Below are positions 21,495 through 32,765 of a DNA stretch of 64,000 nucleotides, one piece after another; position 1 is the stretch's first letter, and each line of letters starts with the position of its first letter. Source of the DNA: Tetraselmis striata (taxonomy: Eukaryota > Chlorophyta > Chlorodendrophyceae > Chlorodendrales > Chlorodendraceae); the NCBI GenBank assembly GCA_006384855.1, contig VCJN01001110.1:1-64000 (forward strand), in the 5' to 3' direction. Made by a program: the position numbers and the translations under genes. The notes below the pieces were generated by a model. That model was not told where the DNA came from, did not search any database, and worked only from the letters and a program-made list of their open reading frames with translations.

Positions 21495-24400
21495 TCACTT
21501 GCTGTCCGCCAGCTTGGTCGCCGGGCGCTCCTCCGCAGGCATCGCCTTCCACAGCGCCTCCTCGATCTTGTCGGCGTTTGCGCCCGACGCCTCGCCCACA
21601 ATCTTCCCTGGGGGCAGCAGACGAAAGGGCAGGGCCGAAATGGGAAGGGGGGGAGAAGGTGGGGGGGATGTCAGCCTGGGGGGGGGGGGGGGGGGGAACT
21701 GAGTGTAGGGCTGGCGCCCCCCCCCCCCCCTTCCCCTTTCCCTCCCCCCCCCCCCCCCCCACACACTCACCACCACACTGCCTTGATAGTCCGCTACTGA
21801 TTCAGAGAACAGCGAGTGGCGCCTACTTGCCGGTCGCAGCCCCTCGACAAAGCCACGAGCAACAAGCACACGCATCCTCCACCCCCACGCGCCAGTGCCG
21901 CCTCACGCTGCCACGGCGACGCCTCCCTACTCGTACGTGGCTGTCCCTACTTTCTGGTGGCGGGCGCGTGTGCTCTGCTGGGAGGAGCGCCGCGTCCCCG
22001 CTATCTGCCAGGAGAGCGTGCGTATGCGCAGACAACGAACAGCGACGCTACTACCAGTCTGCGAGATGGCCTATGTGGGCTGCCAGCCACACTTCACACC
22101 CGGGGTCCCTGTGTGAGCGCTCGCGGAGGGGGGTGCAATAGTTAAAACCACAGCAGGGAACCGCATGGGTGATCAAGTGGACTGACCGTATGGTCCTCGG
22201 TGTGTTTGCCATTTATTCTGCGGATGTGCATCAAGACGACAGCGGGGGCGGCGGCGCGGGGGGGGGGGGGGGGGGGGGGGGGGGGATGTGTGGGTGTTAG
22301 GGTGTGCGTGTGTGTTGGGGGGGGGGGGGGGGGGGAGCATCGGGGCTCACCGTCGCGGTAGAAGTAGAACCACGGGGTGCCCTTCACCTTGAGCTCGTCC
22401 TTGAAGAGCGTCTTGGTGCGCTCGTTGGAATTGCCGTAGAACTTGACAAAGCGCGCCTCGGGGTAGTGCTCGGCCAGTTGCTGGGAGGAGGGGTGCGTGG
22501 CAAAGGGGGGGGAGGGAGGGGTTATTCATCTATCGTTGTGGTTAACACACTGGTTCTTACGTACCACCTCACGTACCGGGCTTGCAGTACTTACCGCCAA
22601 GGGGGGGGGGGGGGCAAGGCGTGTAATATGACTCCATGAGGGCGATACGGGTACCGTAGTGGTGAAATTGTACCGCATGTCAGCCCGCGGGGGGCATTAT
22701 AATGCTTGATGCCCGTCAGTAGTCGCTACTAGTCGCTCTAGTAGTCGCTACCAGTAGATACCAGTAGTGCTGACCGCCGCGCGGGCGAGCAGGGGCAGAA
22801 TGATCACGTGCGTACTTTCCGCTGCCATGTAGCATATTTCTCGGTTGTGTATCACTTTGGCAGCCAAAGCGACCAGGAGGCATAATCCTGGCCACTATAC
22901 AGGTATGTAGGACCCCTCCCCCGGAGAACCGGTGTGAAGGCTACAGCACGGATATCGATAGAACCGGGAGAAATGTCGCCCAAGCTCGAAGCTGCCCAAC
23001 AGTGCAGCCACCATTCCTCCGGGAGCTGCGAGCAGAAGGGACCGACACGGTGTCCGTCTTTTCGCCTCTGTCGCGCAGTTCAGGAAGTGGAGGCACTCAC
23101 AAGGTACTTCTTCTGGAACGCCTTGCACGGCCGGCACCAGGTAAGCGACGCCATCAGCACCACCAGCCGGCCCTGCCGGCAGAAGAGGGCGGGTGTGGCA
23201 GACAGCAAACGGGGAGGTGAGATGCCGTGCCGGGCAGAAAGGCGGTGGGAAGTGGGGGATCCCCATGGGGGCTTCGGAGCAAAGGTAAAGGAAGCGGGGT
23301 GGGGGGGGGGGGGGGGGGAAGGGGGGGTGCTTGCTCACCGGGTTCTGCTCATTGACATCGTCGAGCTCTTCCCCGGAGAAGATGAGCGCCACATCGCCGG
23401 ACTCGCTCTAAGGCAGCAAGCGCAGCGCGAGCGCAGTGAGGCAGGATCAGCCCTGGGGGGTAAGAAGAAGAACGGCCAGCCTCCCGTGGGGAAGAAGAGC
23501 GGTGCTTTCTACTTTTTTTTTTTGGGGGGGGGAGTGGGGGGGGGGGGGGGGGACCTTCTGGCCGAGGCCCCCCCGATGCCGATCCCCGATGCCCCGCCAC
23601 ACACACACACACATCTAGCCCCCCAACACGCCCTCCTTTCCCGTCCCATCAGCTCCATCTCACTGCTCAGGGGATTGGAGAGGGCGCTGCCTCCAGGCAG
23701 AGGGACGCACCACAACCAGTCGCTGGCGGCCATCCGAGAAGGGGTTGATGTTCCTGCCGCACGCAGCCAGGCCCAGCGGGAAAGCATCAGCCCGCCACAT
23801 CCCATCCCATCCCACCCCGCCCCTCCCCGCCATTCCGAGCCGCCGCCGCTCACTTGGGGTTGAGCTTGACGTAGTCCATCAGCTGCTGCAGGTCGATGAG
23901 CGAGTCGCGGAACATGCGCAGGAACTCGTTGAAGTCGATCTGGCCGTTGCCGTCCTGCGGGCCCACCACGGCCAAGCCAAGAAGTCAGCGCCACCATGGG
24001 TGGTTAAGGAGGGGGGGGGGGGGGGGGTGCAGAGAGTGTCGCGGCGGCACCTTGTCGTACTTCTCCATCACGCGAAACAGCTGCATGTAGGACATCGGGG
24101 AGCCCAGCGCGTCAAAGAGCTCCGCCAGCTCCGTCGCCCCAAGCGTGCCGTTGCCCGACGTGTCGATGTCACTATGGTGCGGAGGGAGGCGGCAGAGGGA
24201 GGAGGACCGGGGCGGGGGGGGGGGGGGGGGGGGGGGGGTCAGGGGTAGGCTTAGCACTGAGCAAGTGCAAACGCTCCGGTTGGGGATAGAAAAGGGGGAG
24301 GAGGGTGTTGAATGGAGGTGAGGTGGGGGCGCTAATACTCACTTGAATGCCTTCTGGTACTCCTCCAGCTTGCCCTCCAGCAGCACCTCGTCCGCCATCT

Positions 24401-25411
24401 GCACACCAGACCAGTGCACAGCCAGCAAAGAGGGCTGGAGCTCATCAAGAGAACAGGGTGTCGTTGTCACACCCCACAGAGAGAAGGGCAAGATGAGGGA
24501 CCAACGGGAAGGGGGAGGGGGAGGGTGGCAAAGCCAGAGCAGGGCGGGGCGTTGTGGTAAGCGCGCGTGCCCCACCATGCTCTGGAACTCCTCCATGGAG
24601 ATGGTGCCGTTGCCGTCGATGTCGTACTGCTCAAAGATGGAGTCCACCTCCTCGTCGGTCATCCAGTTCTGTGGGTGGGCGACCGGTTGGCACAATCGCC
24701 GCAGCATCAGCGGCCTGCCCTCCCTGCCCCCCCGACCCCCCGATCCGCTGCCTTCTCCGGGTGAGGCGGCGGGTTGTCTGGACGGGTGTGTAGGCACCAC
24801 GAGCGTCGTGGAGCATCACCGGATGCCATCGCCGATCGACACTGGCTGCCCAGTTGCGGCCGGGTGGCGGGAGCCGGGCAGCGAGAAGCCCGTGCGCACG
24901 GAGTTCGCAGGCGCGTAGGTCGACATCGCACCTGCATCGAGAGAGAGCGGCCCTTGTCGAAACTCTGCAGGATGCGCTTGACCTCGTTCTTGTCCAGCAT
25001 GCCGTTCCTGTGGGCGGCGAACACAGTTTCAGCACTCGGACTTTGACGTTTCGGCGGACTAGCAGGCGAGACCCGGCACCCAGGCAGCGAGGAGGGAGTG
25101 GGCGGTGGCAGTCCGCAGCCTCCGTAACATGACAGCTCGAGTGGGTATGCTCGTGTAACATACGTATCGGCGTCCGCCAGCTTGAACAGCTGCACGTACT
25201 CCTCCACGTCGTCGATGTCGTTGTCCAGAGAGGTCAGCACGTCGACGTCGTCGCGGCCCGCCGCCGGGGTGCGCGCAGGCCCGCGAGGGGCCGTGACGGG
25301 CACAAGCCCCGGGGTGGCGCGAGAACGGGGCTTGCGGGCGAGCAGCGCAGGCCGCCCTGGGCCCCGCGAGAGAACGGATGCCGTGGCGAGTGACATCCTG
25401 CTGGCGGCCAT
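21495..25411 (-). CDS. CRX1: Calredoxin-like protein: four EF-hands plus thioredoxin domain
   Basis: Ten exons, all phases consistent, 358 residues: 25411-25164, 25007-24932, 24668-24576, 24398-24343, 24171-24051, 23954-23854, 23405-23339, 23172-23101, 22480-22351, 21607-21495. The N-terminus is a Ser/Arg/Ala-rich, transit-peptide-like leader (about 50 residues). Four canonical EF-hand loops follow: DADTNGMLDKNE, DIDGNGTISMEE, DTSGNGTLGATE, DKDGNGQIDFNE. Loops 1 and 4 are interrupted by introns. The C-terminal third is a thioredoxin fold with LVVLMASLTWCRPCKAFQ, the cis-proline strand KGTPWFYFYRDG and a final helix. In Chlamydomonas, calredoxin is a chloroplast Ca2+-dependent thioredoxin that passes electrons to a 2-Cys peroxiredoxin; the same role is inferred here. 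The redox motif is WCRPC rather than the common WCGPC. Start: Met 25411 chosen; an in-frame Met at 25480 would add 23 residues. Confidence 0.92.
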
Positions 25412-26466
25412 ATCGACGCGGACGAGAAGGGATAAACGCAAAGGACGGGGTAACTTGGAGACGTCGGGGGCGCCGGGCACCGGGCGGCGATGTGGCGTTA
25501 TATGGCGGCCTAGCTAGACTCAGCAGAGTTCCCGCCCGAATTCTCCTACACAGATTGTGAAGCACGTGCGCGGTGGGTTGCTTGTGGTGGCTGGGTGTTC
25601 CGGTTAATCGCGGCCGCGCTATGGAGCGTGATCGATGGACAGATCTCGGTGAGCGATCGGGCGTGCTGTCCCGGAGGAAGGCCGGAACCCGCGTTTGCCA
25701 ATGCCACGCTGGCCGATGATGTGATGGTCGTTGGAGGATATTTGTGGATATTTTAATACATGCACTGATGCACGCGGAGATTATCGTCTATGTACTGCGT
25801 CCTCAGCTGCAGATGCCGCCGCCAGCATAGCGCCTGTCTCCGCGATTGGACAGATGATCAAGATATACTGTTTACATACTGATGAGGATGACGTCACCAC
25901 CCGGCAGGTATCTTATTCATCGGGCGGTATTAGTAAAGCTTTACTTTTAAAACTGGTACCGGTACCAGCGCTGGTAGCGCTCGTCTCCCAGTCATCTGCT
26001 GGCAACGGATAAATTTTCTGGACGCTTTCGTCCCTTTATTATAATAAATACAAATAGCGACTGCGAAACTGTAGCTGACTGTAGCGATGATTTCAATATT
26101 AAAGTAATTCTTAGTTAGAACCAAACCTTAATCCTTAATATCTGGCGGTACCAAACCGATCCCCGATATTTTTTCATGGCGTACGTCAAGTTTCAAACAC
26201 GACGAAGAGAGACGGCAGCCAAAATGCACACCGCACGAAGTAGACGCGTCACTCCACACAAACAGCACAGCCGAGTGGTCGTGCACCCCTTCTATCCTGA
26301 CAGACTGTTCAGCGCGTGGAGTCTGCTGCGACAGAATAACGTGACCCAGGACGCCTGTGGTGCGGGCGTGGGCGACTGCGCGACGGGGGTCGCGACGAGA
26401 GGAGTATTTTAATCGTTCATTACTTGAATACCCCACGTCCGGGCAGATTTCAATAGTCCCGCCGCG
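25412..26466. other. Intergenic, calredoxin promoter side
   Basis: The first 100 bases (including GTTATATGG near 25498) probably belong to the calredoxin promoter. The rest is of mixed composition; 26089-26110 (TTTCAATATTAAAGTAATT) matches a motif at the left edge of R2 near 37862-37880, suggesting a trace of the same mobile DNA. Confidence 0.4.
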
Positions 26467-27832
26467 ATGGCGAAGCACAAGCTTTACCTCAAGGATCTCA
26501 CCAAGGAGGCGAAGCGCGAGCTGATTGAGAAGGCACTGGCGCGGAAACGGGGGTCCCGAACCAAGGGTGAGGGGTCGCTGCGCCATCTGGCGACCGTCAG
26601 TAACATCCCGAGGACGACCCTGGTGCGGTGGGTGCAGGAAGCGGAGCGGGATGCTGCCGGGCAGCCCAAAAAGCAAGACCACCGGCGCGCGCTCACGGAA
26701 GAGCAGGAAGAGATGCTCGTGCAGTCGGTGCTGCTGAAGGCATCGTTTGCGCCGGCCATGGATCGCAAGGCAACTCGGGCGGTGGTCACGGAGTGCCTCC
26801 TGGCGATGCCGGACTACGCACAGTCTGCGCGTGCGGCTGGGTGGGTGGAGCGGGAGGGGCCGGCGAAGGCGTGGCTGCGGTCCTTCCTGAGCCGTCACGC
26901 CGAACGCCTCGAGGGTCACGTCCAGCTGGGTGATGGCAGGCGCAAACGCACAGGTGATTTAAGGCATCGCATCGATGCGCGCTGAATGACCAGTCTGCAG
27001 CCACTGGGAAAACAATGCCACTCCGCGGCCGGGCAGCCCAATTAACATACCGTGTTTGTGTCAATCAGAACCGCACGAACCGCCAGCAGAGAGACCGCTG
27101 CCGGAGGAGAAGCGCAAGATGCTTGCTGGAGAGCTATACCGGGCGTTTGATGCGGAGCTAGAGGCGGAGAGGAGTGCCGCGCACGCCCTAGTCAGCCGAT
27201 ACAATGAGGGAGCCAGCGGATACAGGGAGCCAGCGGAGCGGGCGCGGATACTGTTTGACCTTCTCGGGAGCTTCCCTCCCGACGCCCCGCCGCTCATCGA
27301 GCCCAAGTTCCGATGTGACTACGGCAAACACATCACAGTGGGGCGCAACTTCTACGCCAACTTTGACTGCTGCATCCTCGACTGCAATCATGTCACCATC
27401 GGGGACGACGTCTTCTTCGCCCCGGGAGTGCAGGTATACACGGCCGGCCATCCCACCGACCCCGTGCAGCGTGGCAACTACCGCCAGGGGCTGGAGTTCG
27501 CCAAGCCGGTGAAGATCGGAAACCGGTGCTGGATCGGCGGCAATGCAATCATCCTACCGGGTGTCTCCATCGGGAACGATTGCACGGTCGGCGCGGGCAG
27601 TGTAGTCACGCGGGATGTGCCGTATGGGATGGTGGTGGGTGGCAACCCAGCTCGGGTGATCCGGGCGGTGGAGGGCTATCAACTACTGAGGGCAGAGCCC
27701 ACCACGGCCCAGCAGGCTGCCACGCCCATAGAAGCTACCGGGCATGCAGACACCAGCACCCAGCCGTGGGGTATGCGCCGGCGCGCCAGCGCTCGCATTG
27801 GGCCGACTGCAGGCCAGCCAGCGGCGCGCTAG
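26467..27832 (+). CDS. Maltose O-acetyltransferase-type enzyme, possibly fused to a transposase-type HTH domain
   Basis: Model: exons 26467-26953 and 27069-27832 joined by a 115-nt GT-AG intron, 416 residues, phase conserved (RRKRT/EPHEPP). Exon 1 (about 160 residues) has a psq/Tc5-like helix-turn-helix region (SLRHLATVSNIPRTTLVRWV) and a CENP-B/Tc5-like second HTH (AKAWLRSFLSRHAERL) typical of pogo/Tigger transposase N-termini. Exon 2 encodes a complete maltose/galactoside acetyltransferase: the MLAGELYRAFDAEL cap, left-handed beta-helix hexapeptides, catalytic His in VYTAGHPTDP, and GNPARVIR. It would use acetyl-CoA to acetylate a sugar hydroxyl. The alternative is two genes: the HTH ORF ending at 26985, and an enzyme starting at ATG 27119 that lacks the first few usual residues. 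A tail of about 50 residues follows the beta-helix. The enzyme family is common in bacteria, so transfer is possible but unproven. Confidence 0.7.
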
Positions 27833-27835
27833 CCA

Positions 27836-28207
27836 TCTAGTGAGAGTTTATATTGTAGGTCTTGGACACCTCCAGCCTTCCCTCCTTCTCCTTGTCAAAA
27901 AGCCGTACTGGGAGCCTTGGTCGTTGGTCTGGCGGTTACCGAAGGGCATGCATCTGTGATTGTATTACTTTGAGTGGCCCATCTGGCAACATGCACTGTT
28001 CCTGGCCGGTGGAAAACGTCAGCGACTGACAGGCATCTGCAGGAGAAAGTGCGAATGCAGAGGGCAAGCCTGCTGGATGGCAGCACACCCGCTACATGTT
28101 TACAGCATGCGGACAACTTGTCGCAACGACACACCTTGCGCCCGTTCCCCCCCTACGAGCTCGGCAGTCCCCACACCAGCGAATGAACCCCCCCATCGGC
28201 ACGTGCC
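27836..28207. other. Convergent intergenic gap
   Basis: Only the 3' flanks of the acetyltransferase gene (+) and the aldo-keto reductase gene (-); no feature is recognised. Confidence 0.5.
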
Positions 28208-30037
28208 TCACAGCACCATGCTCGGCTTGACTGCGCCGCCCTTCTCAGGGTCATCCCATGTGTGCCAGGCCACGTTGAGGTAGCGCTTGTGCTCGTCCAG
28301 CTTGTCGAGCTTGGCCTACCAGAAACACATCACAGTTGGCTACATAACTCGGAAACAACACCCACATAGAACAGAAGTCGAATTCACTGGCAAATTTTAC
28401 CACACACTCACACCATCGTACATATGTGCAACACGCAAGCGCGAGAGCCGCGATCGGTACCTTTTGGGCATTGGTGAACTTCCAGCTGAAGAAGTTGGCG
28501 GCATCCACGCTGAGGTCAGAATGCATGGAGGGCAGCACCGGGATGCCCCGCTGGGTGTTCCACTTGAGCAGCACCTCATGCGCGCTCTTCCCCAGCTCCT
28601 CCGCCACGGCGGTCACCGAGGGGTGGCTCAGCACCGCCGAGTCGCGGCCTGCGAGGGGGCATGCCGCCACGCACTGCACGCCCTTGCGGAACAGCACGCC
28701 CACCATCTTGCGATCCGCCAGTTGCGGGTGCAGCTCCACCTGCAAGGCCACCCACTTTGTCAGACCAGCCAAGCCCACTGAGGACGACAGAGAAGTGCAA
28801 CATGCCGGCTTGAGGCTCTCCTCCGCTCAACTGCTCTCGGGGCCGGCCATGGTGATGCCGTGACTGGACATCCGGCCACTTTCAACCCATCATACCACTG
28901 ATGATCAAGCCCACCACCCCCCCTTCCGGAGTTGTTGCTGAGCAAATCACGCCAGGCAGACCCAAGCATCGCGCCGGGCGCACCTGATTGACGGCCGGCT
29001 TGATGCGGCAGCTTGCCATGATCTCCTCCACCGCCGCGAGCCCAAAGTTGGCCACGCCGATCGCCTTCACCAGGCCCTCGTCCACCAGCTTCTCCATGGC
29101 CGCCCTGAGATAGTCCACCGCCAGCCCGGCATGCCAGTCAGCCAACCAAGCTGTGCAGGTGACATGGCAACTTCCGGCGCAGCTGGTGGCTCGCAATGCC
29201 GTCACAGCCCACACATGGCTGCCAGCGGCATGGGGCAGCTGTCTGGTGGCTGCTTATGGGCAGAGGTCGGCAGGGTCATGAGGGAGCGCACCAGGTATCC
29301 TGCATGCTCACGCTACCGTCGAGCTCCTGGGTGCCGGGCAGCCAGGCCTCCGGCCATTCCACGAGGTAGAGGTCCAGGTACTGGCAGCCAAGGTCCGCCA
29401 GGGACTTGGCGCACGCCGCCCTACGCATCCGTCAACACCCCCAGCACGTCAGCTTGCCGCGCGGCCTCGGAGCATCGCGCATTCGCAGCCGGATCCGTAG
29501 CTGGGTGCCTAGGTGCAGCTGCAGAGGGGCGCGAGTGCTCACTTGACGGCATCCGGCTTGTGGGCGTCGTTGGGCAGCTTAGACACGAGGTAGAGCTGCT
29601 TGCGGGCAGCGCCCTTCAGGCCCTCGCCCACCGCGGCCTCGTTGCCGTAGCTGGGCGCGCAGTCGAACAGGCGAAAGCCCTTGGCGATGGCGTCCCTGCG
29701 TGCAGGTAGGGCAGAGGATACGATGAGGACACCGCCGGTAAGAGTGAACGGCAGCGCAACACAGAGGAGAATGGCAGACATGTGATGCACCCAGGGGAGG
29801 GGGGGGGAGAGAGATGGGACGCACTTGATATCCTGCGGGGATCCCAGGTGGTTGGTGCGCAGACCCAGCAGTGGCATGTCCTCGCCGGCCACGTACACTG
29901 TCTTGGGCTCGGACACAGGTCCGAGAGGCGCCTTCTTCTTGGCCTGGCAGGCGTGACATCCGCGGCATATGAGGAGCTCCCAAACTTGCCCGACCCGGGC
30001 ATCCTTGAGCCAGTCCCCCCCCCCCCCCCCCCCCCCC

Positions 30038-30120
<83 letters not shown>

Positions 30121-30894
30121 CGCGCGCGCGCGCATGATCTCCCCTGGGACCGACTCTGGGCAGTGGGCACAGTATGCATGCTTTTTTCTACCTCCATCTC
30201 AGCCACCGCCACCTCGCCAGCGCCGCGCGGTGCCGGGCCGTTCCATGTGCCATGCCCAGCCTGCATAGCACCCAGTCCATGCGATGAGCTCGCGCCCAAA
30301 TGGATTTGCATTGGGGATGTATGCCGACGGCATGCATGCATATCAACGGCATAAAGGGCGCAGGCTAAGGGGCATGATGACTCGAAGGCGGGAATAGAAT
30401 GGGGTTGCGCCGCGTACCCGGGTGTGCACGTCAGTCGCCCCGGAGAAGTTGGGCTGCGCCGTGCCCTGCTTGCCGCTCCCTGCGCAAGATGGGGGATGGT
30501 GTCAGAAGGTACCGAATGGGAGGTGGCAATCCGAGTGTGCGGATAGAGGCTGGCCTGCGTATGAACCTACATCGAAGTATTTACTCGTCCCAGGAAATGC
30601 CGGGAAGCGGTTTAGTGCGGCAGGGCGAGTTCGCGCTTCGTAGTGGGATCGGGGTTGCACTCCAGCATCCAGCAGTCCAGGTTCGCACTCGAGCAGGATT
30701 CAGCTGCAGTGATAAATAGGGTCGCTTCGGGAACATGGCGGCGGACCAAGCAAAGCGGGCTCCGCACCGCGCATCTCGCCGTAGTTGTGGCTGGTGGCGG
30801 CGGGCCCGTCGCGCCGGAAGTCTGGGCCGTGCATCATGTACGAGAAGCCGCCGTTGCCATACCAGGCGGGCTTCTGGACGCCGTCGCTCGACAT
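28208..30894 (-). CDS. Aldo-keto reductase with His-to-Glu active-site change
   Basis: Eight exons, phases all closing, 365 residues: 30894-30768, 30479-30418, 29943-29825, 29695-29543, 29420-29292, 29104-28984, 28739-28461, 28315-28208. Family landmarks are the [12 protein letters not shown] strand, [20 protein letters not shown] (catalytic Asp and Tyr), YLVSKLPN (catalytic Lys), [24 protein letters not shown], the VELHPQL strand, and a C-terminal [13 protein letters not shown] segment in the NADPH-binding region. The enzyme should reduce carbonyl substrates with NADPH as a TIM-barrel monomer. At the usual catalytic His (LIHWP in most members) the codon is GAA, giving VEWP; the same His-to-Glu exchange defines steroid 5beta-reductases (AKR1D), where it turns carbonyl reduction into C=C reduction. 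An extra N-terminal segment of about 65-70 residues comes from the first two exons. The intron at 29944-30417 carries a C run and a long CA tract. Confidence 0.92.
30015..30116. repeat. C run and (CA)n microsatellite in an aldo-keto reductase intron
   Basis: About 24 C residues followed by about 35 CA units (30046-30116) and a short CG alternation, in the intron between exons 2 and 3 of the minus-strand reductase. Confidence 0.9.
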
Positions 30895-31589
30895 GCCGAC
30901 TCGCGCGGTGATTGGGAGAAGTAGCGGGAGTAAAGAAGTGCGAGCGTGTAAGTCGCTGCTTAGCTATTCTGGGCGGCCAGGGCGTGGAGTCCCGTGGAGT
31001 CCTGGTTGGCTTGCCGGTATTGCGCTACAAGACGACGGAATGTGAGTCATCGCCGATGATCGCCGGCGCTGGCGCCACGTCGAGCAGTGGCCTGCTGCTC
31101 CGCCGCCTTCATCCGCGGACAGTAAAGAGTGCGATGATTCGTTATATTGACGCTAACTACGTAAAGGCAGTCACGTGGCCGCCTCACAGCTCGCAGCGCA
31201 GCACGACGCCCCCCGGCGGCGGCACGTCGTCATCGGCACCAAACCTTCACAGCATCATCGGCACCCCTACGGTACGGACGAGCACCGCCGTGCATCGTGC
31301 TACGAGTACCGCGCGTCGAGCTGGGTAAGAAGGAAGTCGCATACCTACATCGACTTCCCCGCTGCCCGTACTGGTAACGTGCCCTTCTTTCGCTACCCAT
31401 ACGATTGTTAGCCTCCCCCAGTACTTTGCGTGCATTCTCCGGACGCTCTCCCTGTAACCAAAAAGTTCAGTGTTAGCCAGCGACTAGTCGCTATATTGGT
31501 CACTAACGGAAGATGCTTGAGCGAGCCGCGGCGGTGGCGCGGTCTGTATTCTGGTGCCGGAGTAATCCTACAATATAATCCTATAATAG

Positions 31590-31626
<37 letters not shown>

Positions 31627-31661
31627 TAAGCGGCGCTTCGCGCCGGGGATTTGTGGAGGTG
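30895..31661. other. Intergenic upstream of the aldo-keto reductase
   Basis: Presumed promoter of the reductase next to 30895. An (AT)n microsatellite lies at 31593-31624. No gene is recognised. Confidence 0.45.
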
Positions 31662-32582
31662 CCCCTACCTCTTGGGTTGAGCGTGGTGCGGCCGTGCGGG
31701 ATACGGGCCGCTTTTAGCCGGCTTGTACAGTAGTGTTGATCCTGTAATAATACTGTTGTTTCCGGGTAATAATGCTTTTAGCGTTAGATAGATTTGTCAG
31801 TAATTTATTTTTCAAAAGAGACGTATTAATTTATTTTGTAAAACAGATTAAATCTGCAAGCCGCGTAAAAGCGGGCCGCTGACTACTGGTGTGCATTACA
31901 AAAAGGCCGGTACCCAACCCACCGCTAAAAGTTGTACTACCCAAAAAAAAAAAGCAGCACTGCAAGATCAGCAATACAGTACAAGCCGCCTACAGGCGGC
32001 CCGCATCCCGCACGAGGCCGCGCAGGTCGGGCCGGTCGTCAGGTCTACGGGGCGGGCACGGCGCGAATCGCCACGCCCGCCGCCTGTACCGGCACCGGAC
32101 GCCGGACGCCGCCGTTCGACCGTCGCCCGTCCGTCGACGGACGCCGGGCCCCGGGTCGGCGGACTGCCCCCGCACCGCGGCGACCCCTTTTTACAGCACC
32201 ATGTTACAGCATATCCTCGGACCACTGTATAAACAGAGAGGGCGCGTCTCGCTTGCTGCTGATTCAGCAATAAAAACGCGCTGCGGTACCGCGTTATTTT
32301 GGCGTTTCAGACGAATACATGACGTGCCTGAGCTAGAATACACGCGCATCCATTCAGAATCTTGCCGTCTTCGGAGGTGTGCCTAGAAATCAAACGAGCA
32401 CAGATCGAACGTATGACGGTTCATACGCGAAGACGCAGCACAGGAGGACGGACGGACGGACGGAGGACGGACGCCTAAAAATCCGTGATAGAACCGTATT
32501 GTAACCGGTATCGATTCTCGCGTATTCCAGGCGATTTCGGACGCGGCTCTCCTTTTCCTCCGCTCAACCCAAGAGGTAGGGG
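31662..32582. repeat. 22-bp inverted repeat pair flanking about 0.9 kb
   Basis: CCCCTACCTCTTGGGTTGAG at 31662-31681 (22 bases with the next CG) recurs as its exact complement at 32561-32582. The space between holds no recognisable gene, contains a GC-rich part (32010-32170) and GGAC-type tandem units (32445-32470). The right arm lies 5 bp before the PAT-like retrotransposon. It could be the TIRs of a small element or a structure at the retrotransposon's insertion site; no target duplication is apparent. Confidence 0.5.
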
Positions 32583-32587
32583 AATAT

Positions 32588-32765
32588 ATGGTCAGATGTA
32601 GTCATCTAGAGGTTTACAGTACATTAGCTATGTTGTACTGCGCACGACCCCCGAGGTCGGCGCACGGACTAAAGCCTGCCGGCCCGCACCAGCACTACGA
32701 CCTGAGGGATCCACCCTCGGGCACAGGCACTCTCTGCTTTGCGCTCGCCTCAACCGGCTCGCGCA
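32588..32765 (+). repeat. Split direct repeat A1
   Basis: 178 bp at the left end of the PAT-like element; 176 of 178 positions match A2 by eye. It contains a small palindrome (CCCCCGAGGTCGG) and a GGGATCCACCCTCGGG stretch. Confidence 0.93.

Noticed and set aside
22934-23863. A 309-codon plus-strand frame
   Set aside because: It lies antisense to calredoxin exons and passes through homopolymers; it is a composition artefact.
29292-29334. An earlier GTGAGC donor in the aldo-keto reductase exon
   Set aside because: It would drop the conserved DTW segment before [10 protein letters not shown] and leave the phase wrong; the GTGCGC donor ending the exon at 29292 restores both.
30046-30116. CRISPR-like or structured repeat array
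   Set aside because: Plain dinucleotide repeat with no spacers; nothing in the window resembles CRISPR.
29539-30341. Minus-strand frames with long poly-Cys-Val stretches
   Set aside because: They are translations of the CA microsatellite within an aldo-keto reductase intron.
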